NCBI GenBank assembly: GCA_030430565.1 | Contig: JAUIKS010000018.1 | Span: 186,001-250,000 of the forward strand | Reading direction: 5' to 3' | From: Polyangia bacterium | Lineage (GTDB): Bacteria; Myxococcota_A; Polyangia; Nannocystales; Nannocystaceae | DNA: 64,000 nucleotides | Part shown: positions 1 through 8,693 of the stretch, piece by piece | Numbering within the stretch: the stretch's first letter is position 1 | Layout: every line of letters starts with the position of its first letter | The notes under the pieces: generated by a model | Told to the model about the DNA's origin: nothing | What the model saw: only the letters and a program-made list of their open reading frames with translations | The model's database searches: none | Position numbers and translations under genes: made by a program

Positions 1-117
1 ATTCGCCCGCCGCTGACGCCGACGCGCGTCGGGACGCTGATCGAGATCGGCCGCCCGCCGCGCGGTGCGGCCGGCGCGGCGTGTAAGGAATCGACCCGAG
101 CAAGCACGGAGATGTGA
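1..117 (+). CDS. 3' end of an upstream operon gene (partial, unidentified)
   Basis: An open frame enters from the left edge and stops with TGA at 115-117, overlapping the GTG start of the next gene by four bases (GTGA). That overlap and the high third-position G/C are the main reasons to believe it. Only about 38 residues are visible; they include RPPLTPTRVGTLIEIGRPP. Pro/Arg-rich ends of this sort occur in FAD/NAD(P)-binding oxidoreductases with a C-terminal [2Fe-2S] BFD domain, which accompany DapA-type lyases in hydroxyproline operons, but this link is a guess from context. The rest of the gene lies outside the window. Confidence 0.4.
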   Translation: MRPPLTPTRVGTLIEIGRPPRGAAGAACKESTRASTEM

Positions 118-1259
118 GCACGATGGAGCGCGCGACGAGCAACCCTACGAGCAACGCGACGAACAACCGTACGAACAACGCGACGAACAATCGTACGAAC
201 AACGCGACGAACAACGCGGCGAACAACGCGGCGAACAACGCGGCGAACAACGCGGCGAACAACGCGGCGAACAACGCGGCGAACAACGCGACGAACAACG
301 CGGCGACGACCGCGTCGAAGGAGGCAGCGGGGGACGCAGCGGCGCGCTCGTGCGCGCCGGCGGCGATTCGCTGGGAGGGGGTGATGCCCGCCGTCACGAC
401 GCCGCTGACGGAGGACTACGCGGTCGACCACGAGTTCCTCGAGCGTCACGTCCGCTGGCTGCGGAGCTTCGGGATGAGCGCGATCATCCCGCTCGGATCG
501 CTGGGGGAGGGCGCGACCCTGCGCGGTGACGAGCGGCGCGCGGTGATCACGACGACGGTGCGCGCGTGTGACGGTGAGACGCCGGTGGTCCCGGCGATCT
601 CGGCGCTGTCGACCGCCGAGGCGATCGAGCAGGCCGAGCACGCGCGCGCGGCGGGCTGCAGCGGGCTGATGGTCTTGCCGCCCTACGTGCACCGGGGGAG
701 CTGGCGCGAGATGGAGGCGCACTTCACGGCGGTGATCTCGGCGACGGCGCTGCCGTGCATGCTCTACAACAACCCCATCGCGTACGGGACTGATGTCAAG
801 CCCGCGCAGATCGCCGCGCTCGCGGAGCGTCACGCGAACCTCGTCGCGGTCAAAGAGTCAAGCGGTGATGTCAGGCGCATCACTGCGATCCGCGCGCTCG
901 TTGGCGAGCGTCTGCGGCTCTGCGTCGGGCTCGACGACGCGGTCGTGGAAGGTGTCCGCGCGGGCGCGGACGGCTGGGTCGCGGGTGTCGTGAACGCGCT
1001 CCCGCGGGAGTCGGTCGCGCTGTTCGAAGGCGCTCGCGCGGGGGCGCGAGAGCTCACAGACGCGCGCTACCGGCGAATCCTGCCGCTCTTGCGCATGGAC
1101 ACGGTTCCCGAGTTCGTGCAACTCATCAAGCTGATGCAGGTCGCCGTCGAAATGGGCAGCGCGCGGGTGCGTGCGCCGAGGCTCGAGCTATCGGGCGCGG
1201 CGCGGGCGCGGGCCGAGGCGGCGATCCGAGCGGCGATCCAGGAGGCGAGAGAACCATGA
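114..1259 (+). CDS. Dihydrodipicolinate synthase (DapA) family lyase with Asn-rich N-terminal repeat
   Basis: Class I aldolase-fold enzyme of 381 residues. From about residue 85 it matches the DapA/N-acetylneuraminate lyase family: a GSLGEG loop replaces the usual GTTGE, Tyr218 lies in MLYNNP, and the Schiff-base Lys247 in AVKESSG; the Tyr-Lys spacing of 29 is as in the family. The following aldehyde dehydrogenase makes 2,5-dioxovalerate from the family's typical products, so the likely role is 1-pyrroline-4-hydroxy-2-carboxylate deaminase (hydroxyproline route) or 5-dehydro-4-deoxyglucarate dehydratase; sequence alone does not decide. The first ~65 residues are an Asn/Ala/Thr tetrapeptide repeat not found in typical members. 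GTG at 114 is preceded by a GGAG-like element and overlaps the previous gene's stop; ATG at 123 is an alternative. A shorter protein starting at ATG 384 would drop the repeat. Confidence 0.85.
   Translation: MSTMERATSNPTSNATNNRTNNATNNRTNNATNNAANNAANNAANNAANNAANNAANNATNNAATTASKEAAGDAAARSCAPAAIRWEGVMPAVTTPLTEDYAVDHEFLERHVRWLRSFGMSAIIPLGSLGEGATLRGDERRAVITTTVRACDGETPVVPAISALSTAEAIEQAEHARAAGCSGLMVLPPYVHRGSWREMEAHFTAVISATALPCMLYNNPIAYGTDVKPAQIAALAERHANLVAVKESSGDVRRITAIRALVGERLRLCVGLDDAVVEGVRAGADGWVAGVVNALPRESVALFEGARAGARELTDARYRRILPLLRMDTVPEFVQLIKLMQVAVEMGSARVRAPRLELSGAARARAEAAIRAAIQEAREP
141..308 (+). repeat. 12-bp tandem repeat (14 units) coding for NNAA/NNAT/NNRT
   Basis: Fourteen units of 12 bp, consensus AACAACGCGGCG with variants carrying ACG or CGT codons. 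The central six units are essentially identical, which suggests recent slippage expansion. Because the unit is a multiple of three the frame is kept whatever the copy number. All the units lie inside the N-terminal extension of the DapA-family gene, at residues 10-65. Confidence 0.9.
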
Positions 1260-2896
1260 CGGATGCGGCGAAGCCGGACGATCGTGCGGCTGCGGAGCTA
1301 CGCGGTGAGCACTGGATCGCGGGCGAAGCTTCCCGTGGAGGGGGCGACGCGTTCCACGGAGTGGATCCGACGTCGAGCGAGCGGCTCGAGCCGGCGTACT
1401 TCGACGCCGGCGACGCGGAGCTCGAGCGCGCCGCCTTGGCGGCCGTCTCGGCGGCGCCGCGTCTCGCCAGCGCGAGGGCTGATCGAGCCGCGCTGCTCGA
1501 GGCGATCGCCGACGAGATCATGGCGCTCGGCGACTCGCTGCTCGAGCGCTGCGAGCGGGAGACCGCGCTGCCGCGCGCGCGCCTCGTGGGCGAGCGCGGG
1601 CGGACGACGAGCCAGCTGCGGATGTTCGCGGCGGTCGTGCGCGACGGCGGCTACGTCGACGCGCGCATCGATCGAGGGGACCCCGAGCGGAGCCCCGCGC
1701 CGCGCCCCGACGTTCGCCGGATGCTGCACCCGCTCGGCCCGGTCGCGGTGTTCGGCGCGAGCAACTTCCCGCTCGCGTTCTCGGTCGCGGGCGGCGACAC
1801 GGCCGCGGCGCTCGCCGCCGGCTGCCCGGCGATCGTCAAGGGTCACCCGGCGCACCCCGGGACCTCGGAGCTGGTCGCGCGCGCGATCACGGCGGCGGTC
1901 AAGAAGGTCGGGCTGCCCGCGGGCGTGTTCAGCCTCCTGCACGGCCGGGGTCGCGCGCTGGGGGCGAAGCTCGTGCAGCACCCGGCGATCAAGGCGGTCG
2001 GCTTCACCGGCTCGCTCGCGGGCGGTCGTGCGCTGTTTGATCTCGCCGCGGCGCGCCCTGAGCCGATCCCGGTGTTCGCCGAGATGGGCTCGGTCAACCC
2101 GGTCTTCATCATGCCCGGCGCGATGCGGGCGCGCTCGGCCGCGATCGCGGCGGGGCTCGGGCGCTCGGTCAGCCTCGGCGTCGGGCAGTTCTGCACCAAC
2201 CCCGGGCTGGTGTTCGTCGCCGGCGAGGACGGCCTGGAGGCGTTCACCGCCTCGCTCGCGCGCACGCTGAGTCAGACGCCGGTCTGCGTCATGCTGCACG
2301 AGGGCATCTGGACCGACTACATCCAGCGCGTCGCGCTGCAGCGGCAGCTCCCGGGCGTCACGATGATCGCGGGCGGGCCGGCGGTCCCCTTCCCCGCGAA
2401 CGGCTCGTGCTCGGTCAAGCCCGTCGGGCTGCTCACCGACCTCGAGACCTACGAGAGCTCGCCGCGGCTGCTCGAGGAGGTGTTCGGGCCCGTCACGGTC
2501 ATCATCAAGTGCCCCGACGTCGCGGCCCTCGAGGCGGTCGCGGCCGGGCTCCCAGGACAGCTGACGGCGACCGTGCACGCGGAGCGCGGGGAGGCGGGCG
2601 ACGCCGCCACGCTCGCGCGGGTCCTCGGCGAGCGCGCCGGGCGGGTGATCTTCAACGGCTTCCCGACCGGCGTCGAGGTCTGCCACGCGATGCACCACGG
2701 CGGGCCGTACCCGGCGACCACCGACGCGCGCGCGACCTCGGTGGGCAGCGCCGCGATCACCCGCTTCCTGCGGCCCGTCTGCTACCAGGACTTCCCGGCG
2801 GCGCTGCTGCCCGCGGAGCTGCGCGACGAGAACCCGGGCGGGCTGCTGCGCATGGTCGACGGGACCTGTACGCGGGAACCTGTCACGAGTCGCTAG
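1256..2896 (+). CDS. 2,5-dioxovalerate (alpha-ketoglutarate semialdehyde) dehydrogenase, NADP type
   Basis: Aldehyde dehydrogenase of 546 residues that oxidises 2,5-dioxovalerate to 2-oxoglutarate, the last step of hydroxyproline, glucarate and pentose oxidative breakdown. Family signatures are clear: ETALPRARL near residue 103, GASNFPLAFSVAGGD (coenzyme region), GFTGS, the general-base Glu in FAEMGSVNP, and the catalytic Cys313 in GQFCTNPG. This GQFCTNPG form, rather than GQxCxAxxR, is typical of the NADP-dependent subfamily. Its ATG overlaps the stop of the DapA-family gene by four bases (ATGA), so the two are almost certainly co-translated. Full length, no anomalies. The exact upstream pathway depends on genes left of the window. 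Confidence 0.93.
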   Translation: MTDAAKPDDRAAAELRGEHWIAGEASRGGGDAFHGVDPTSSERLEPAYFDAGDAELERAALAAVSAAPRLASARADRAALLEAIADEIMALGDSLLERCERETALPRARLVGERGRTTSQLRMFAAVVRDGGYVDARIDRGDPERSPAPRPDVRRMLHPLGPVAVFGASNFPLAFSVAGGDTAAALAAGCPAIVKGHPAHPGTSELVARAITAAVKKVGLPAGVFSLLHGRGRALGAKLVQHPAIKAVGFTGSLAGGRALFDLAAARPEPIPVFAEMGSVNPVFIMPGAMRARSAAIAAGLGRSVSLGVGQFCTNPGLVFVAGEDGLEAFTASLARTLSQTPVCVMLHEGIWTDYIQRVALQRQLPGVTMIAGGPAVPFPANGSCSVKPVGLLTDLETYESSPRLLEEVFGPVTVIIKCPDVAALEAVAAGLPGQLTATVHAERGEAGDAATLARVLGERAGRVIFNGFPTGVEVCHAMHHGGPYPATTDARATSVGSAAITRFLRPVCYQDFPAALLPAELRDENPGGLLRMVDGTCTREPVTSR

Positions 2897-2925
2897 TCAG
2901 CCAGCGAGCGCCCGCGCGACGGTCG

Positions 2926-4347
<1,422 letters not shown>

Positions 4348-4397
4348 GACGTCGCGGGGATGGACGCGCCAGCCTCCCGCGGCGACAATACCGCGCG

Positions 4398-5696
4398 ATG
4401 GAGCTGCGCTTCTACTACGACGTAGTTTGCCCCTATGCCTACCTCGCGTCGACTCGAGTTGAGCGGCTCGCGGCGCGCTGCGGCGCGACCGTGCGATGGC
4501 GGCCGATCCTGCTCGGTGGGCTGTTTCGCGAGCACAACGCGACGCAGAACCCCGGCGCGGAAATGAGCGCCGCGCGGGCGCGGCTCAACATCCTGGATAT
4601 GCACCGATGGGCGTCGCTGTGGGGGGTGCCGCTGCAGATGCCGTCATCGCACCCGCGGCGCACGGTCTCGGCGATGCGCTCGCTCGTCGCGGCGCCCGAG
4701 GAGCTGCGGCCCGCGCTCTCGCGCGCGCTGTTCCAGGCCTACTGGGTCGACGGCGTCGACATCAGCGATCGCCAGCAGCTCGACGCGATCGTGCGCGCGC
4801 ACGGCCTCGACCCGCAGCGCGTCGACAGCGACGAGGCGCGCGCGGGGCTCTACGCCACCACTGCGGAGGCCGCCCGCGCGGGCGCCTTCGGCGTCCCGAG
4901 CTACGTGGTCGCCCGCGGCGACGGGTCCACGACATTGTTTTGGGGACAGGATCGAATGCACCTGGTCGAGCGCGCGCTCGGTCGCGCCGAGGCGCGCTCG
5001 CAGCTCGAGCCGCTCGAGCCGCTCGAGTCGCTCGCGTCGACCGAGACGATCGAGTCGGTGAATCCAGTTGGCTCGAGTCGCGACGCGATCCGCGTTCGCT
5101 TCTTCCACGACTTCGCGAGCCCCTTCAGCTACCTCGCGCAGACCTCGATCGACGCGCTGGCGGCCGCCCACGGCGTCACGATCGAGCGGGCGCCGATCTT
5201 GCTCGGCGGACTGTTCCGCGCGATCGGGACCGCCGACGTGCCGCTGCACACCTTTCACGCGGCCAAGCAGGCCTATGTCCGTCGTGACATCGACGACTGG
5301 GCGGCGCTGCGCGGCGTCCCGCTGCGCTTCCCCTCGCGCTTCCCGATCCGCACCGTCCTGCCGCTGCGCGTCGCGCTGGCGGAGCCGGCGGTCACGCCCC
5401 ACATTTATCGCGCGATCTGGGTCGACGATCGCCCCGTCGACACGCCCGAGGCCCTCGGGCCGGTGCTGGCGGAGCACGGCTTCGACGCCCGCGCGCTGCT
5501 CGAGCGAGCGCAGACGCCCGCGATCAAGCAGGCGCTGCGGCGCAACACCGAGGAGGCGCAGGCCGCCGGTGCGTGCGGCGTGCCGACCGTCGAGGTCACG
5601 AGCCCCGGGCGCCCGCCCGCGCTGTTTTGGGGGCAAGATCGCCTCGAGATGGCGTTCGCGGCCGTTCGTGGCTGGCGCGCCGAGGTTGATCGCTAG
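4398..5696 (+). CDS. Fused tandem 2-hydroxychromene-2-carboxylate isomerase / DsbA-fold protein
   Basis: 432 residues made of two homologous thioredoxin/DsbA-fold domains (about 1-195 and 231-428) joined by a Glu/Leu/Ser-rich linker. Each half starts with the isomerase signature (FYYDVVCPYAYLAS and FFHDFASPFSYLAQ), has PILLGGLF after the second strand, and ends with a GVP cis-Pro loop and an LFWGQDR motif. Known HCCA isomerases of glutathione S-transferase kappa type use Ser at the position occupied by Ser241 in the second half; the first half has Cys11 there, so the two active sites differ. Substrate unknown; glutathione-dependent isomerisation or disulfide chemistry are the options. No signal peptide, so cytoplasmic. 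Confidence 0.85.
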   Translation: MELRFYYDVVCPYAYLASTRVERLAARCGATVRWRPILLGGLFREHNATQNPGAEMSAARARLNILDMHRWASLWGVPLQMPSSHPRRTVSAMRSLVAAPEELRPALSRALFQAYWVDGVDISDRQQLDAIVRAHGLDPQRVDSDEARAGLYATTAEAARAGAFGVPSYVVARGDGSTTLFWGQDRMHLVERALGRAEARSQLEPLEPLESLASTETIESVNPVGSSRDAIRVRFFHDFASPFSYLAQTSIDALAAAHGVTIERAPILLGGLFRAIGTADVPLHTFHAAKQAYVRRDIDDWAALRGVPLRFPSRFPIRTVLPLRVALAEPAVTPHIYRAIWVDDRPVDTPEALGPVLAEHGFDARALLERAQTPAIKQALRRNTEEAQAAGACGVPTVEVTSPGRPPALFWGQDRLEMAFAAVRGWRAEVDR

Positions 5697-5705
5697 CTGC
5701 TAGCG
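5691..5705. terminator. Small inverted repeat across two convergent stop codons
   Basis: CGCTAG-CTG-CTAGCG, a perfect 6-bp inverted repeat whose arms contain the TAG stop of the isomerase gene and, on the other strand, the TAG stop of the small membrane-protein gene. It is short and lacks a T tract, so a weak bidirectional terminator is possible but not proven. Confidence 0.35.
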
Positions 5706-6005
5706 CGCGGCGAGTCGCTCGAAGTGGCGCGCGATCCCGTAGGCCGCGAGCAGCCCGGCCGCGAACACCAGCGCGGTGTGGACATCGAAGCCGACGTGAA
5801 ATTCGCCGACGCCGAACAGCAGCAGCGCGCCGAGGATGAAATTCGCGCCGCCCCACAGCACGTTGACCGAGGGGGGCGACAGGCCGACCCCGGGCGGGTC
5901 CGCGAACGGGGTCGGGAACGGGCGTCCGCTGACGGCGTTGACGGAGTGGGGGACGCTGTTGACGAGCATCGCCGCGCCGAGCATGTGGACGAGAACAATG
6001 AGCAT
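5700..6005 (-). CDS. Small four-helix membrane protein of unknown function
   Basis: 101 residues, almost entirely hydrophobic: a helix at the N-terminus (MLIVLVHMLGAAMLVNSVP), a loop rich in Pro/Phe (RPFPTPFADPPG), then helices around NVLWGGANFILGALLLFG and TALVFAAGLLAAYGIA. The start at 6003-6005 was chosen over longer frames because GGGAGG lies at a good distance upstream and the hydrophobic helix begins at once. I do not recognise a named family; the layout recalls small DoxX-like or unknown integral membrane proteins. Convergent with the isomerase gene, 3 bases apart. Confidence 0.7.
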   Translation of the reverse strand: MLIVLVHMLGAAMLVNSVPHSVNAVSGRPFPTPFADPPGVGLSPPSVNVLWGGANFILGALLLFGVGEFHVGFDVHTALVFAAGLLAAYGIARHFERLAAR

Positions 6006-6124
6006 CGGGGGCCTCCCAGGCGGTAGCGACAGTAGCACGGCGCCATCTGAGGATTCCCACGGCCAGCGCGCGCCGGCGAAGTCATTCCTCCGACACGCGC
6101 CAGGGTGGTATACGAGCGGCGCGC

Positions 6125-6544
6125 ATGCGCACACCAGCGGACAAGAGCCCCCCGATCAAGCGTTACATGACGCCGTTCCCGTACTCGATCGCGGCCAAGC
6201 AGCGCCTCGACGAGGCCCGGTCGATGATGGACGAGCACGACATTCGTCATCTCCCGGTGACCCTCGACGGGGCGCTGTTCGGCCTGCTGTACCGCGCAGA
6301 GCTGCGCGTCGCCGATCAGCTCAAGGGCGAGCGCGCGGTCACGGTCGGCGAGGTCTGCACCCGCGACCCGCTGATCATCGAGCTCAACACGCCGATGGCC
6401 GAGGTCGCTGAGACCATGGTCGAGCGGCGCGTGAGCGCGACCATGGTCACGCGCGCGGGCAAGCTCGTCGGCATCCTGACCTCGACCGACGTCTGTCGCC
6501 TGCTCGCCGAGCTGCTGCTCGGTCCGCCCGACGACGTTGCCTGA
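6125..6544 (+). CDS. CBS-domain pair protein
   Basis: 139-residue stand-alone protein with two CBS motifs forming one Bateman module. The first runs from about residue 14 (IKRYMTPFPYSIAAKQRLDE) and the second from about 78 (VCTRDPLIIELNTPMAEVAE), ending with GILTSTDVCRLL. Such modules bind adenine nucleotides and act as energy sensors, or regulate partners; no partner is adjacent. Soluble, no signal peptide. Start ATG at 6125 in a short AT-containing gap after the divergent membrane gene. Confidence 0.88.
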   Translation: MRTPADKSPPIKRYMTPFPYSIAAKQRLDEARSMMDEHDIRHLPVTLDGALFGLLYRAELRVADQLKGERAVTVGEVCTRDPLIIELNTPMAEVAETMVERRVSATMVTRAGKLVGILTSTDVCRLLAELLLGPPDDVA

Positions 6545-6570
6545 TCCACGCACGGACGTGCGCGAGCCGA

Positions 6571-7254
6571 TCACGGCGCGATGATCGAGCGCGCGAGCCG
6601 TAGGCCGAGGTCATCGATTTGGAACGTCGGGTGGCTCTTGCGTCGGCACGAGGCTCGGCAGCCGCGCGGCTCGTCGAGCCAGCCGCCGCCGCGAAACACC
6701 CGGTACGCGCCGTACACCTCGGTGTCGTAGAGGTCCCAGCACCACTCCCAGACGTTCCCGAGCATGTCGTGAAAGCCCCAGGCGTTGGGCTGCAGCCGAC
6801 CCGCGCTGTGGAGCCGCCCGCCCGAGTTCCCGCGGTGCCACGCGATGTCGTCGAGCTCGCCGTAGCGCGGCGCGGCCGAGCCCGCCCGGCACGCGTACTC
6901 CCACTCGGCCTCGGTCGGGAGCCGGAAGCCGCTCGAGCTTCTGTCCCAGAGGACATCAAGCCCCTCGCGGTCGCCGGGGTGTCGGTAGCAGGGCGTCAGG
7001 CCCATCTGGGTCGACAGCAGGTTGCAGAAGCGGACCGCGTCGTGCCACGACAGCTCGACCTGGGGCCGCGCCGCGGACTCGGGTCGCTCGCGCCCGCGCG
7101 CGGCGGCGAACAGCGCTCGCGTCACGGGGATCGCGGCGAGTTCGAAGGGCGCGAGCGCGACCTCCCAGTCGCGTCGCTTGCTCTCGTCGCGCAGCGAGAT
7201 CACGCCGCCGGCGACGCGGAGCATCCGAGGGAGCTGTTCACGCGCTGTGGTCAC
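6571..7254 (-). CDS. SUMF1 / formylglycine-generating-enzyme fold protein
   Basis: 227 residues with the SUMF1 (FGE-sulfatase) fold: VELSWHDAVRFCNLLS, FRLPTEAEWEYACRAG, NAWGFHDMLGNVWEWCWD and VFRGGGW in the order expected, ending in CRRKSHP and LGLRLAR. These features are common to true sulfatase activators, EgtB-like enzymes and many non-enzymatic relatives in myxobacteria. No sulfatase gene is nearby and I cannot identify the copper-binding Cys pair of true FGE with confidence, so catalysis is not claimed. The usual N-terminal strand is short, starting close to the domain. GTG start at 7252-7254. Confidence 0.85.
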   Translation of the reverse strand: MTTAREQLPRMLRVAGGVISLRDESKRRDWEVALAPFELAAIPVTRALFAAARGRERPESAARPQVELSWHDAVRFCNLLSTQMGLTPCYRHPGDREGLDVLWDRSSSGFRLPTEAEWEYACRAGSAAPRYGELDDIAWHRGNSGGRLHSAGRLQPNAWGFHDMLGNVWEWCWDLYDTEVYGAYRVFRGGGWLDEPRGCRASCRRKSHPTFQIDDLGLRLARSIIAP

Positions 7255-7263
7255 CGGCCGACT

Positions 7264-7557
7264 CTACCGCGCGCTTCGCCGCAGGACCGCGAGCGCGAGC
7301 ACGCCGAGCGCGAGCGCGAGGCTCAGCCCGCTCGCGCCCGAGGCCGCGCAGTCGCAGCCCAGGCACTTCCCCTCGCGCGCGACCTCAACGCCCGCGCACG
7401 CGGCCGCGCAGCTGTTGCCGTAGGTCATCCCGTCCTCGCCGCACACCGGGGCGTAGAGCGCGATGCAGAAGCAGCCCTCGCCCCCGGCGTCGGTGTCGGT
7501 GTCGGTGTCGGCGTCGCTCGGTACGCCGGCGTCGCTCGTGTCCGTCGTCTCGTCCAT
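7264..7557 (-). CDS. Kazal-domain mini-protein with MYXO-CTERM-like tail
   Basis: 97 residues: an acidic Thr/Asp linker (DTDTDTDAGGEG), a Kazal-type protease-inhibitor-like domain (about residues 27-68, with CFCIALYAPVCGEDGMTYGN and later C-x3-C spacing), and a C-terminal sorting-type tail: Cys-rich GCDC, a hydrophobic helix and terminal Arg residues (LRRSAR). Such tails anchor exported proteins in myxobacteria. Odd point: no N-terminal signal peptide is encoded from this start, and the frame is closed upstream at 7585 with no other start codon. It begins 13 bases after the stop of the kinase-fold gene, so it may be coupled to it. Export route unexplained. Confidence 0.65.
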   Translation of the reverse strand: MDETTDTSDAGVPSDADTDTDTDAGGEGCFCIALYAPVCGEDGMTYGNSCAAACAGVEVAREGKCLGCDCAASGASGLSLALALGVLALAVLRRSAR

Positions 7558-7570
7558 CCGCCCGCGCCCC

Positions 7571-8599
7571 TCAGTTGTTCTCGATCAGCAGCTTGAGGCT
7601 CTGACGGACGATCGCGCCCATCGTGTTGCAGCGCATGAAGGCGTCGCACTTGTAGTGCTTCGCGAGCTCGCGGCGCAGGCGCTCGACGTACTCGGGCTTC
7701 GACAGCGGCGTCCTCGACATCACCGCCATCAGGTCCATGACCTGGCGCAGCGAGTACCGGATCCGGCTGGCGATCATCGCCCGCTCCTCTTTCTGGTACT
7801 GCCGCACGGTCGCCTTGGTCATGTTCCGGATCCCGACCTCGATGATCGGCGTGTTCTTCTTGTAGTACTGCGGCATGTAGATCGACTTGCGCGGCTCGTA
7901 GCTCTGCTGGTCGAAGTCGATCGCGCGGATGCGGTAGTGCACGTCGTCGAAGTCCGGGAGGATCTCGATGACGTAGTTGCTCGAGTGCATGTCCCCGAGC
8001 AGGCGCACGAAGCAGCGCTCGTTGAACTTGACGAACTCTTTGGACAGGCGCGTCTCGTTCTCGACGCGGCCCTTCGCCAGGTAGGTGTGGATGAACTCCT
8101 CGCCCGGGATCCCGGCGATGTGCTCCTCGATCAGCGTCTCGTCGTGGACCACGTAGCTGACCCGGTTCGGCGAGAGCAGGCCCTCGAGCTCGAGGCCGTA
8201 GACGCGCGAGGCGTCCGCGTTCTTGATGTAGAAGTAGTCGAAGTTGTCGTTGATCCGGTTGACGATGCGCACGCGGAACGGGTTGGTGTTCCCGTACAGG
8301 CAGAGGTCTACGCGGTCGACGTAGAGATGCTCCATGACCGAGAGATCGCCGTTGGCCCGCAGGATCGCGTAGATCTGCTTGAGCGCGAGGTGGATGTGCT
8401 TGAGATCCTCCTGCGGGTAGATCAGCGAGACCCACAGCGTGTCGCGGTTGTTCTTGTCGTAGAGCGTGACCGCGTCCTTGTGGCGCCCGAGGTCCGTGTA
8501 CTGGATCGGCAGCTCGAGCGCGCGGCCGTACTGCTGCAGGTACTCGCGCAGCGCGGCGTCGACCTTGTAGGTCAGCTTCTTGCGCGAGATGTGCGGCAT
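7571..8599 (-). CDS. Predicted APH/choline-kinase-fold protein
   Basis: 342 residues, no recognised named family. The middle holds a Brenner-type motif, LLGDMHSSNYV (Asp203, Asn208), equivalent to HGDxHxxN of aminoglycoside and choline kinases, and further on RAIDFDQQ (Asp228), equivalent to the metal-binding DxD/DFG site. A basic, Tyr-rich stretch follows (RKSIYMPQYYKKN). This is good evidence for a kinase-like fold but not for a substrate. The N-terminal ~190 residues contain IYPQEDLKHIHLALKQIYAI, not assigned to a fold here. Amino-acid composition (many Lys, Asn, Ile, Tyr) is less GC-driven than its neighbours, which may mean transfer or strong constraint. Start ATG at 8597-8599. Confidence 0.7.
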   Translation of the reverse strand: MPHISRKKLTYKVDAALREYLQQYGRALELPIQYTDLGRHKDAVTLYDKNNRDTLWVSLIYPQEDLKHIHLALKQIYAILRANGDLSVMEHLYVDRVDLCLYGNTNPFRVRIVNRINDNFDYFYIKNADASRVYGLELEGLLSPNRVSYVVHDETLIEEHIAGIPGEEFIHTYLAKGRVENETRLSKEFVKFNERCFVRLLGDMHSSNYVIEILPDFDDVHYRIRAIDFDQQSYEPRKSIYMPQYYKKNTPIIEVGIRNMTKATVRQYQKEERAMIASRIRYSLRQVMDLMAVMSRTPLSKPEYVERLRRELAKHYKCDAFMRCNTMGAIVRQSLKLLIENN

Positions 8600-8693
8600 C
8601 GCAAACGCATCCTATCAGCACCGCAGGCGCCGAGGATCGCGCGCGCTGTCGTCGCCGCGAACGCTCGCTATGATGCCGACAGGGGGCAGACAG

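Noticed and set aside
65..529. Frame coding Glu-Gln-Arg repeats over the 5' repeat region
   Set aside because: It is the 12-bp repeat read in another frame; no ribosome site and it cuts through the DapA-family domain.
8580..8693. Longer start of the subtilase gene
   Set aside because: It would place 38 non-signal residues before the signal peptide and overlap the divergent kinase-fold gene start.
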